A DNA stretch of 64,000 bases from Phycisphaeraceae bacterium (GTDB lineage Bacteria; Planctomycetota; Phycisphaerae; Phycisphaerales; SM1A02): contig CP054178.1 of assembly GCA_015709595.1 (NCBI GenBank), forward strand, positions 868,001-932,000, in the 5' to 3' direction. Position 1 is the stretch's first letter. Each line of letters begins with the position of its first letter. The translations under genes were made by a program, and so were the position numbers. A model generated the notes under the pieces. The model was not told the origin of the DNA, did not search any database, and was given only the letters and a program-made list of their open reading frames with translations. Positions 33,612-41,768 of the stretch are shown piece by piece.

Positions 33612-36218
33612 TCACTCATCACCGCCGATCCGGTCGAAGTACCGCCGGATCAGCCGGTGATATCGCCTGGGCACGGCGTTTTCGCTGATGGCCTGCTCGG
33701 CGGCGCGGCGGGCGTCACGCGCGGCGGGCAACCCCCCCGCTCCGCCCGCCCCGGCGCGGTCCGTGCGGCCGGGCTGACCTTCGAGCTTCTCGTCGGTCAG
33801 CCACTCGGCGAGCGTGCGCTCATCGCCCTGCTGGCGCAGGTCGAGCGAGTCCCACCCCGCGCCGGGCTCGGTCGGCGGCGGGTCGCGCCGCGCCGCGGCG
33901 TGCTCGCCTGCGCCCGCCGTGGAGCCCCCGGAATCACCACCGGCGCCATCATGACTCCCGCGCGATGAATCATCGCGCCGGCTCTGCTCGCGGGCGTACT
34001 CGCGGGCCCACTGCTCCAGTTGCTTCCGCTCCTCGGGCGTCAACCGCTCGGCGAGTTCGCGGGCGCGCTGGCGAAGCTCCTCGCTGTCGCGAGCGGTCTG
34101 CTCGCCTCGACGGGCCCGTTCCTCGGCCCGTCGAAGAATGTCCTCCAGGCGCTCGCCGGGGGCACGATCATCGGATGCTTCGCCACCCTCCTCGCCGCCG
34201 GGTTGCTCTCCCGGTCGAGCACCCGGTTGACGACCATCCTGCGTACCCGCGGGGTCGGGCGCGGGGCGATCGCCTGGTTGCGCCTGGCCGGGCTGGGATC
34301 GGGTTCCCGGCTGCGCAGGGTCGTTCGCCTGACCCTGTCGCCCGACGGGCTGTTCGCCCCGCCGCGGATCACGCTGATCGGGCGGCGACTGCTCGCCCGC
34401 CCGATCCTGTTGCGGCTTCGGCGGTTGATTAGGATCGGTTGACTTGGGATCACCGGACTTCGGTTCGCCTGACTGCTGTTGCTGTTGCTGTTGCTGCTGT
34501 GATTGCTGCGACGATGGGTCACCCGATTTGGGATCGCCTGACTTCGGGTCGCCTGAGTGCTGTTGCGACTGCTGCTGACCCGGCTGCTCGGTCTGCTGCT
34601 GGTGCTGCTGCCCGGGTTGCTGCGACTGGTCCTGCTGCGGCGGCGGCTTCGACGGATCAGCCGGATTGCCCGTATCGCCAGGCCTGGAATTGGGCTGCCG
34701 CTCGCCCTGTCGCGGTTGATTTGGCTGAACCGGTTGATTGGGCTGTGATGGATCGCGCTGGGCGGGCGGCTGATCCTGACGCGGCTGGTTCGATGACCCG
34801 GGATCACGCTGGCTCGGCTCGTGCTGGTCCCGCGTGCGATCACTCGCATCCCCTTGCGGTGGCGACGAATCACGCTGCTCCGTCTCGTCCGCCAGTTGAT
34901 CCAGCGCCTCGGCGGCCTCCCGGGCCTCGTGGTTCGCCTGCTCGCGAGCGGCGGCCCGTTCCCGCTCCGCGGCGATCTCGCGGGCCAGGCGGCTGGCGAC
35001 TTCATCATCCACGCCCTGTTCGCGCAACCGGCGGGCGAGCTCGTGCTCGTCCGGGAGCGTTGTCGGTGAAGGTTGTGCAGGATCAGCCCGTTCGCCGACC
35101 TCGTCGCGCGGTTCATCGCCCGACGCTTCGGGATTCGTCAACCGGCGCGCCGTCTCCGCATCCACGCCCTGCTCCTGCAGGGCGCGCTGAAGCGCCTCAC
35201 GCCGCGCCGCGTCGGACTCGGCGGCACGGGCCGAGGCGTCGCGCAGGTTCTCCGCGAGCCGGCGCAGGTCATGGGCGGCCTGCTCGCGGATTGCGGGGTC
35301 GGTCTCGCCGCCGAGCGATTCCATCGCCTCGCGTGCCCGGGCGGCATCGCGCTCACGAAGGGCCTCGCGCAGGACGCTGGTCAGTTCGCTGGACCGCTCG
35401 CGATCCCGCGCCGCCGCCTCGGCGAAGCGGCGCGAGAGTTCCTCCGACGCCAGCCGCTCACGCGCCGCCTCGCGCTCCATGCGGCGGGCGATTTCATCCA
35501 TGCGGCGCGCGGCGTCGTCGCGGGCGCGGGCGAAGTCGTCCGGCTTCTGCCCATCCCGCTTCATCTGCTCGGCGAGCTGACGCAGCACATCCGCCTGCTC
35601 CCCGGGCACGGGAGACGCTTCGCCCGGCTGATCGAGCGAGGCGAGCGCTTCCTCCACCTGCCGAGACGCCGCGAGGCGTTCCTGCTCGAACGCCGCGGCC
35701 TCTTCGGGCGTGAGCGCCGCCTCGGCGCTGCGCGACCAATCCACGGGCGGCAGCAGCAGCACGCCCGCCGCCACCGCCAGCGCGCCCGCCCCCGCCCAGC
35801 GGGCGGCGACGGGAAGCCGCAGCGGCTCGGCCCGGCGCGGGTCGGCCTGATGCGCCGCTCGCTCGGCGTCCTGCATGGCCAGCAGGGCGAAGTCGCTCTC
35901 GCGCACGTGCCCCGCTTCGATGGCCTTCGCCGTACCCACGCGGTCGGCCAAACCCAGCCGCTCATCCACCAGCACGGCGACGCGGGCCTTGGACGGCGCG
36001 GTGAACGCGCCCCAGATCGCCCCGGCGACCGCGCCAACTCCGATCACCCCCGCGTGAACCGCCCACGGCCAGACCGCCCCGGAGAGCCGCTCGACGAGCA
36101 GGGCGATGATCGATGCGCCCGCGCCGATCGCCGCCCCGCGCGCGGCGAAGTCCGCCGCGCGGTTCAGGACCACGCGACGACGGGTGGCGGCGATGAGGTG
36201 ATTGAGGGGGGAGGGCAT
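33612..36218 (-). CDS. DUF4175-like membrane protein with Gln-rich linker
   Basis: An 868-residue protein with three hydrophobic segments near the N terminus, a long charged coiled coil of Arg/Glu/Ala heptads (about 150-430), a low-complexity Gln/Pro/Ser/Asp region with short SGDPK repeats and a nine-Gln run (about 470-650), and a conserved-looking C terminus, YHRLIRRYFDRIG. The end resembles planctomycete DUF4175-type proteins usually found beside MoxR ATPase and BatA genes, which are absent here. ATG 36218 is preferred because a dispersed repeat (36274-36301) lies in the upstream extension. The function is unknown. Confidence 0.6.
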   Translation of the reverse strand: MPSPLNHLIAATRRRVVLNRAADFAARGAAIGAGASIIALLVERLSGAVWPWAVHAGVIGVGAVAGAIWGAFTAPSKARVAVLVDERLGLADRVGTAKAIEAGHVRESDFALLAMQDAERAAHQADPRRAEPLRLPVAARWAGAGALAVAAGVLLLPPVDWSRSAEAALTPEEAAAFEQERLAASRQVEEALASLDQPGEASPVPGEQADVLRQLAEQMKRDGQKPDDFARARDDAARRMDEIARRMEREAARERLASEELSRRFAEAAARDRERSSELTSVLREALRERDAARAREAMESLGGETDPAIREQAAHDLRRLAENLRDASARAAESDAARREALQRALQEQGVDAETARRLTNPEASGDEPRDEVGERADPAQPSPTTLPDEHELARRLREQGVDDEVASRLAREIAAERERAAAREQANHEAREAAEALDQLADETEQRDSSPPQGDASDRTRDQHEPSQRDPGSSNQPRQDQPPAQRDPSQPNQPVQPNQPRQGERQPNSRPGDTGNPADPSKPPPQQDQSQQPGQQHQQQTEQPGQQQSQQHSGDPKSGDPKSGDPSSQQSQQQQQQQQQSGEPKSGDPKSTDPNQPPKPQQDRAGEQSPPDQRDPRRGEQPVGRQGQANDPAQPGTRSQPGQAQPGDRPAPDPAGTQDGRQPGARPGEQPGGEEGGEASDDRAPGERLEDILRRAEERARRGEQTARDSEELRQRARELAERLTPEERKQLEQWAREYAREQSRRDDSSRGSHDGAGGDSGGSTAGAGEHAAARRDPPPTEPGAGWDSLDLRQQGDERTLAEWLTDEKLEGQPGRTDRAGAGGAGGLPAARDARRAAEQAISENAVPRRYHRLIRRYFDRIGGDE

Positions 36219-36273
36219 GGGCTGTCGGCTTGTGAGTGGTTGGGATCGGTTCTCGGTTGTCAGTTCTTGCGTT

Positions 36274-36301
36274 GTGAGCCGCGACCGTGAGGGAGCGGAT
36301 G
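36274..36301 (+). repeat. 28-bp dispersed repeat, second copy
   Basis: This begins GTGAGCCGCGACCGTGAGGG and continues AGCGGATG; it is identical to the copy at 7740-7767 read on the other strand. It lies in the divergent intergenic region between the DUF4175-like gene and the nuclease gene. Confidence 0.85.
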
Positions 36302-36476
36302 GGCCGGGAAACGACACCCATCCCGGCGCACCCGATACGCCCTCACCATCTCATACGACAATCGTACGGTCGGGACAGCCCGATCCGACGATTTTTCTGC
36401 CCGCGACGAGGCCAGCCCCTCAGTTCCATCCTGGCAAGTCGGATGCATCGGACTGTTTTTGACCCGCACTTAGGGA

Positions 36477-37088
36477 ATGGTCGATGACGGCCACATGGGC
36501 CTCGAACTCATTCCGAACGACATTCGGGACAAGTACACGATCGAGGAACGCGACCACGCATGTGCGATTCTCAAGGAGGACTTCCCAAGTGAGTTCGACG
36601 ACCTGTTGGAGTGCCTTCGGCGGTTTACCCTGAAGAAGAGCCAGATTCTGGAGCCGGGCGGCAGAAAGTCGCGCATCGCCTCGACGATCGATGCCTTTCT
36701 GCACGAACGGGGATGGAGAGAAAAGTCGTTCGACACCAAATACGTGGTGGATGATCGCGAGATTCCATCACCAACGCACAGCATCGACAACTTCAAGAAT
36801 CGCGTCGGCGTCGAGGTCGAGTGGAACAACAAAACTGAATTCTACGATCGGGATCTCAATAACTTCCGGCTGCTGCGCCAACTGCGGGTGTTGTCCGTCG
36901 GCGTGATCATCACGCGACTGAGTGAGCTGCAGCAGGCGGTCTTTGACCCGCTGGGCAAGGGGAGCTCCTACGGAGCATCCACCACGCACTGGGACAAACT
37001 CATTCCGAAAGTGGATGGCGGAGGAGCGGGAGGGTGTCCCTTGCTGCTCGTCGGGATGGGGCTCGCCTGCTACGACCCGAATGCGTGA
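36477..37088 (+). CDS. Type II restriction endonuclease, BglII/BstYI family
   Basis: A 203-residue predicted nuclease. The candidate active site is D104 and then, eight residues later, E113-V-E115 in NRVGVEVEWNNKTEFYDRDL. This is the spacing of the D84/E93/Q95 catalytic set known for BglII. Other BglII-family features are the SPTHSIDNFKNRVGVEVEWN core and the C-terminal GSSYGASTTHW and DGGGAGGCP motifs. It should cleave DNA at a short palindrome, probably GATC-containing if it follows BglII (A^GATCT) and BstYI (R^GATCY). It converges on and overlaps the methylase gene by 89 bp. The codon and base pattern is less GC-rich than that of its neighbours, suggesting transfer. Confidence 0.82.
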   Translation: MVDDGHMGLELIPNDIRDKYTIEERDHACAILKEDFPSEFDDLLECLRRFTLKKSQILEPGGRKSRIASTIDAFLHERGWREKSFDTKYVVDDREIPSPTHSIDNFKNRVGVEVEWNNKTEFYDRDLNNFRLLRQLRVLSVGVIITRLSELQQAVFDPLGKGSSYGASTTHWDKLIPKVDGGGAGGCPLLLVGMGLACYDPNA

Positions 37089-37683
37089 AGCCGTTGTACG
37101 TCGGAATCAGGGGGCGACGCTGCGCGTAGGTCTCGATCTCGTTGCCCCACTGCGTCCAACCCTCCCGTGGCAGGCGAGCGAACAACTCCAGATACGGTCC
37201 CGGGCTGCATCCCTCAACGATGTCGTAGATCTCGTCCGGCTTCTTGGAGTGCTCCTCCTTGCGCGTCCGGATCAGGTTGACCTGCGTTCGACCCGGCTTC
37301 AAGGTGCGCAGGCGACCCTTGACGCCGAACAGAAGGAGTTCGGTGACGTTGCGGAAGTAGAAGCCCACCCCACGACCGTCCGGACCGCCATCCTTGCGCA
37401 CCTTGTACCAGACGATGTTCGTCTTGTACGTGAATCCCCACGCTTCCATGATCGTGAGTCCCTCCTTGAGCAAGGCGTTGGGACACCACAAGTAGAGATG
37501 GCTCTGGTCCCGGCCCAGTTCGCCAATGGGCAGCGCGGCGATCTCGTCAAACGACATGGTCGGATATCGCCGCAGGCGGCGGTGCTCCGGTGCCATCTTC
37601 CCAGTGCGGTTTGTGAATCGCCACGGCGGATCGATCAGGATTGCACCGAATCGTTCCTTGATATCGAGAGCAGACTGACTCAT
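37000..37683 (-). CDS. MT-A70 family adenine-N6 DNA methyltransferase
   Basis: A 227-residue methylase. The catalytic motif DPPW is at residues 18-21, followed by YLWCPNALLKEGLTIMEAWG, FTYKTNIVWYK and RNVTELLLFGVKG. The family includes M.MunI, and members methylate adenine at N6. Its position convergent to a BglII-like nuclease strongly suggests that it protects host DNA from it. The two coding regions share 89 bp at their 3' ends, so the last 29-30 codons of each are constrained by the other. The C-terminal 40 residues (Arg-rich) are unlike the family. Confidence 0.88.
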   Translation of the reverse strand: MSQSALDIKERFGAILIDPPWRFTNRTGKMAPEHRRLRRYPTMSFDEIAALPIGELGRDQSHLYLWCPNALLKEGLTIMEAWGFTYKTNIVWYKVRKDGGPDGRGVGFYFRNVTELLLFGVKGRLRTLKPGRTQVNLIRTRKEEHSKKPDEIYDIVEGCSPGPYLELFARLPREGWTQWGNEIETYAQRRPLIPTYNGFTHSGRSRRAPSRRAARDTLPLLRHPLSE

Positions 37684-37714
37684 GGCGGCTCCATGCTCGA
37701 CGGCCCAACAACAG

Positions 37715-37743
37715 ATCCTAACAGACTGCGAATGCCGAGTCTA
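37715..37743 (-). promoter_or_regulatory. Candidate promoter of the MT-A70 methylase gene
   Basis: On the minus strand TAGACT (37743-37738), 17 nt and TAGGAT (37720-37715). The leader would be about 25 nt. Both boxes match at 4 of 6 positions. The rest of the 231-bp gap 37684-37914 shows no gene. Confidence 0.35.
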
Positions 37744-37914
37744 TCCGTTTCGGCCTGATTCGGGTCAGGAATCACAGCCAATCCACACGAGAATCGCTAA
37801 GGGGTGCCTGGTTCGTGCGTCTCGTATCACAGGGGGAAACCCGTGCGCGCGTTTCCCATCGGGAACCCGCCGCACTCGATCCCCTGCCCGCACCATCCGA
37901 CGGGAGGACATTCC

Positions 37915-40332
37915 ATGCGGCCGACCCCTCGCTTCGTCGCCCTGTTCCTGGCGGTTCTGTCCGTTCTCGCCCTCGCCGCGCCAGCCCGCGGCTCCGGCCT
38001 GCTGGTGCCCAGCGACCGCAACCTGCCGCCCCTGCGGATCACGGACCACCTGGTGGACGTCAAGATCCACGATCAGGTGGCCCTGACCACCCTCACCCAG
38101 ACCTTCCGCAACGACACGAATCAGCGGCTGGAAGCCACCTACATCTTCCCCCTGCCGGAAGAGGCCGATCTCACCAACTTCCAGATGACCTTCAACGGCA
38201 AGATGGTCGAGGGCGAGGTGCTGCCCGCGGACGAAGCCCGGCGGATCTACGAGGCCATCGTGCGCCAGGCCAAGGATCCCGGGCTGATCGAGTTCATCGG
38301 CCGCCGCCTGCTGCGGATGCGGGTCTTCCCCGTCGAGCCCAAGAGCGATACCACGATCAAGGTGTCGTACCAGCAGGTGTGCCGCCCGCTCTCGGGCATG
38401 ACCGGCTACCACTATCCGCTGCGCACCACAGGCACGGGAGGCCGGGCGTACGGCACGGTGCGGTTCGCCATCGACCTCGATACCGCCAAGCCGCTCAAGA
38501 ACATCTGGTCGCCCACCCACTCGGTGGAGATCGTGCGCGACGGCGAGTTCAAGGCCAAGATCGCCTACGAAGCGGCGGGCGGCTCGCTGGAAGACGACTT
38601 CATCCTGCTCTACTCCAACGACTCCGCCGACCTGGGGCTGTCGGTCATCGCCCACAAGCCCAGCGAGGGCGATGCGGGGCACTTCCTGCTCATGCTCACG
38701 CCCAAGCAACTGTGGCCGGACGAGGAGTACGTGCCGCAGGACGTGGTCTTCGTCATCGACACCAGCGGCTCGATGGCGGGCGAGAAGATCAAGCAGGCCC
38801 GCGAGGCGCTCAAGTACTGCGTCGAGCAGCTCAAGGAGAACGACCGCTTCAGCATTGTGCGCTTCTCCACGGGGTTCGATGTGCTCTTCGAGCAGGTCGC
38901 GCCCGCCAGCAAGGAGAACAAGGACCGCGCCCGCGCCTTCATCGACAAATTCCAGGCCGCAGGGGGCACCAATATCACCGACACCCTCGTCCACGTGGCC
39001 GGGATGAAGGCCAATCGGCCCGAGGGAGATGACCGACCCTATGTCGTGGTGTTCATCACCGACGGTCAGGGCAATCACACGCCCGACCAGACGATGGAGG
39101 CGCTGAAGAAAGTGATTGACGATCGCGGGCGAGACGCCCGCGCCGACGACTGGAGAGTCTTCCCCTTCGGCGTCGGGCACGATGTCAACACGCTGCTGCT
39201 CGATCGCCTGGCCACCACCTACCAGGGCCGCCCCGTGTACGTGCAGCCGGGTGAGAACCTGGAACTCGTGCTGGGCGACTTCTTCGGCACCATCTCACAG
39301 CCGGTGCTGACGGGGCTGACGCTCACACTGCCCGACATCGGCGTGACGGAGCGCTTTCCTGTCACGCTGGGCGACCTGTATCACGGCCAGCAGCTCACCA
39401 TCGCGGGCAAGTTCGAGCGGGCTCAGACAGGGCCCGTGAAACTCTCGGCGATGCGGGCGGGCAAGCGCGTGGAGTTCTCATGGCCCAACGTGGCGTTCAC
39501 CAGCACCGAGTCGGCCGCCTACGTACCGTCCATCTGGGCGGGGCGGAAGATCGGCTGGATTCTCGATGAAATCCGCCAGCGCGGCGAGAACGAGGAACTT
39601 GTCAAGGAAGTCATCGCGCTCAGCCAGGAGTACGGCATCCAGACGCCCTACACCAGTTGGCTCGTCGCGCCGGAAGGCCGTCCGGGTCAGCCCATCCCCA
39701 TGCCGCGCCCCATGGACCCGAGGCGACGGGCCGAGCAGTTCGAGCGCCTGCGCGACCTGCCGGTGGACGCCCGTCCGGGCGTGCCGGGCGGCGGCGGCGC
39801 CCCTGCCAGCGACAGTATCGGGCGGGGCGGCTCAGGCGGCGGAGGCGGGTTCGGCGGCGCGGCAAGAGAAGGCGGCGACCGGGGCATCACGCTCGACGAA
39901 GCCGAGGACGCCATGAAGCAGTCCGCCGGGCGGGCCGCGACCATCCTTTCCGAGTACCAGCAGCGCCTGCGCGAAAGCACCAGCGCGGATGGAGCTCGGC
40001 TGAACCAGAACGAACTGGCCACGCGCAAGATCGCCGGCAGGTGGTACAACCGCGTCGGTCCCTTCCTCGTGGATGCCGATTTCGACGCCAGGATGCGGAC
40101 CGTACTGGTGCTCTTCGCCTCGGAGGCGTACTTCGAGTTCGTCGCGTCCCGCCCGGCCCTGAAACCCGTGTTCGCCGCCAGCCGCAACGTTGTGATTCCC
40201 GTCACAAAGTCGCTGGCGGTGGTGGTGGTCGATTCCCGGCCTGCCGAGGGGGAAAAGGGCGTGGAAGTGATCGAATCGTTTTCCGAGGAAATGAGGGAAC
40301 AACTGGGGCTCGGGAACAGTATTGTTCCATGA
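37915..40332 (+). CDS. VIT and von Willebrand A domain protein, secreted
   Basis: An 805-residue protein like the bacterial inter-alpha-trypsin-inhibitor heavy-chain group. A Sec signal peptide ends near APARGS, and ATG 37915 has a GGGAGG ribosome site. The VIT domain (about 30-160) shows EATYIFPLPEEADLTNF. The VWA domain carries an intact MIDAS, D282-T-S284-G-S286. The C-terminal half has a beta region, a Gly-rich linker (GGGGAPAS and later Gly runs) and a final helical and beta domain. It is probably a periplasmic or surface adhesion/scaffold protein. The loop with DDRGRDARADDW is encoded by a hairpin repeat at 39124-39142. Confidence 0.85.
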   Translation: MRPTPRFVALFLAVLSVLALAAPARGSGLLVPSDRNLPPLRITDHLVDVKIHDQVALTTLTQTFRNDTNQRLEATYIFPLPEEADLTNFQMTFNGKMVEGEVLPADEARRIYEAIVRQAKDPGLIEFIGRRLLRMRVFPVEPKSDTTIKVSYQQVCRPLSGMTGYHYPLRTTGTGGRAYGTVRFAIDLDTAKPLKNIWSPTHSVEIVRDGEFKAKIAYEAAGGSLEDDFILLYSNDSADLGLSVIAHKPSEGDAGHFLLMLTPKQLWPDEEYVPQDVVFVIDTSGSMAGEKIKQAREALKYCVEQLKENDRFSIVRFSTGFDVLFEQVAPASKENKDRARAFIDKFQAAGGTNITDTLVHVAGMKANRPEGDDRPYVVVFITDGQGNHTPDQTMEALKKVIDDRGRDARADDWRVFPFGVGHDVNTLLLDRLATTYQGRPVYVQPGENLELVLGDFFGTISQPVLTGLTLTLPDIGVTERFPVTLGDLYHGQQLTIAGKFERAQTGPVKLSAMRAGKRVEFSWPNVAFTSTESAAYVPSIWAGRKIGWILDEIRQRGENEELVKEVIALSQEYGIQTPYTSWLVAPEGRPGQPIPMPRPMDPRRRAEQFERLRDLPVDARPGVPGGGGAPASDSIGRGGSGGGGGFGGAAREGGDRGITLDEAEDAMKQSAGRAATILSEYQQRLRESTSADGARLNQNELATRKIAGRWYNRVGPFLVDADFDARMRTVLVLFASEAYFEFVASRPALKPVFAASRNVVIPVTKSLAVVVVDSRPAEGEKGVEVIESFSEEMREQLGLGNSIVP
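39124..39142. repeat. 8-3-8 hairpin repeat inside the VIT-VWA gene
   Basis: CGCGGGCG-AGA-CGCCCGCG has perfect 8-bp arms and is followed by CCGACGAC, resembling the GCCGCTGAC that follows the other copies. It is translated in a loop of the VWA domain. Confidence 0.65.
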
Positions 40333-40386
40333 AGCCACACCTGCCGCACGGCAGGCACAACGTGCTCTCTCCTCCTCTCCTCGGAT

Positions 40387-40421
40387 GGCCCCGCCGCACT
40401 CGTTGCGGCGGGGCCGTTTTT
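40387..40421 (+). terminator. Rho-independent terminator after the VIT-VWA gene
   Basis: GGCCCCGCCGCA (40387-40398), a 5-nt loop, and TGCGGCGGGGCC (40404-40415) form a perfect 12-bp stem followed by GTTTTTG. It lies 54 bp after the stop. Confidence 0.9.
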
Positions 40422-40466
40422 GAGTATCCGTCAGGGGTGCGTCACGGCTCCGCGAGCCGCGGTCCG

Positions 40467-41768
40467 TCACCGCTTCGGCTGCGGGTCGGTCTCGAACCAG
40501 TTGAGCGCGAGCCGGATGTCCAGCGGCAGCCGCGCCACCGCCTCCGCCCCGCCCAGCGCTGCGGCGAGGTCCATCGCCCCCTGTTTCGCCAGGTCCATCG
40601 AACGCTGCATCAGCGGGATGGCCGGGTGGTCAGCGGCGTCCGGCTCGGGCGGCAGCGCCTCTTCGGTGATGGTCTGCTCGATCCGCCGCGCTTCACGCCG
40701 TGCCATTCGCTCGGGCGACTCCCATCGGTCAAACGCGAGCACGATGCGCCGCCGCAGGGCGTCGCGCCGGGCGGCGTAGTCGTTCCACGCCTGCTCCGCC
40801 GCGGCGAGTTGCTCGGGTGTGATGCCGCGAAGTTCGCGCAGCCGTGTGATGGCGATTTCCACGGGGCAGTGGCGGAAGACCTCCGGGTGCCGCGCCCGAT
40901 CGACGGCGTCCTGAAACGCGATGGCCTCGCTGTCGGGCAGCCGGGCGCGCAGGATGGCGATGTGTTGCTCGTTCACCGTGGCGATGCGGCGGATGCGCGT
41001 GCCCTGCTCGTGAAACAGGTCCACCAGCGCGGCCCGCTTGCGCTCGGCGACGGGCGTGCCGCGCTCGCGCCGGGGAATGTAGTTCGTCCGCCACGTCCTG
41101 CCCTGCTCCACTTCCCAGCAGTAGAACCCGTCGATCGCCGCGTGCATGGCCTGGGCGTAGGCCTCCTCGGCATCCGACAGTTCGCGCCTGGCTTCCTCGC
41201 TCAGACCGATCGAGTCGAGAATCTCCGAGAGGTTCATCAGCGATCGGCTGCCCGACAAGTAGGCCCACCCATCGCGGACGTGTGCCAACGTGTGCTTGCG
41301 GTTGAGGTCGTGCTTCCACCGTGTGAAGACGGTCGCCGCGTCGCCCTCGAGCGCGGACCCGACTTCGGTCAGGAACTGTGCTTCACGCTGTTCGAATCCT
41401 TCGACCCACGTCCAGTAGATTTCGGCGTTGCCAAAGTCCTCGCCAAACTCCTGCATGGGGTCGGGCCCGTTGGGGTTGTCCCGATGCCACTGCATCCGCC
41501 GCTCGCCCATGAGGCGGTATGCCTCGACCATCTCCGCCCTGGCGCGCGTGTGCCCGGCGGCGAGGGCGGCGTGCGCGGCGCGAACTTGGTCGGCGGTCGG
41601 CGTGTCGGCCAGACCCGCGGCGGTGATGAACTGCTCCAACTCTTCACTCGTCCAGCGCGGCACGCCGGTGTCGGTGGGGCGCATGTCCTGGGCGACTGCG
41701 TTCACCGCGCTGGCGACCATGGCCGTGAACAAGAGCCAGGAGATGAGCAATCGCACACGTCGGCTCAT
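40467..41768 (-). CDS. Secreted protein of unknown function (second gene of a pair)
   Basis: 433 residues with a Sec signal peptide (LLISWLLFTAMVASAVNAVAQ, likely cleavage after VAQ). The mature part is mostly helical, charged and rich in Arg, Glu and Ala, with no recognised domain. Its ATG overlaps the stop of the upstream gene in ATGA (41765-41768), so the two are translationally coupled. Both products are exported helical proteins of similar length and may work together. Confidence 0.65.
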   Translation of the reverse strand: MSRRVRLLISWLLFTAMVASAVNAVAQDMRPTDTGVPRWTSEELEQFITAAGLADTPTADQVRAAHAALAAGHTRARAEMVEAYRLMGERRMQWHRDNPNGPDPMQEFGEDFGNAEIYWTWVEGFEQREAQFLTEVGSALEGDAATVFTRWKHDLNRKHTLAHVRDGWAYLSGSRSLMNLSEILDSIGLSEEARRELSDAEEAYAQAMHAAIDGFYCWEVEQGRTWRTNYIPRRERGTPVAERKRAALVDLFHEQGTRIRRIATVNEQHIAILRARLPDSEAIAFQDAVDRARHPEVFRHCPVEIAITRLRELRGITPEQLAAAEQAWNDYAARRDALRRRIVLAFDRWESPERMARREARRIEQTITEEALPPEPDAADHPAIPLMQRSMDLAKQGAMDLAAALGGAEAVARLPLDIRLALNWFETDPQPKR

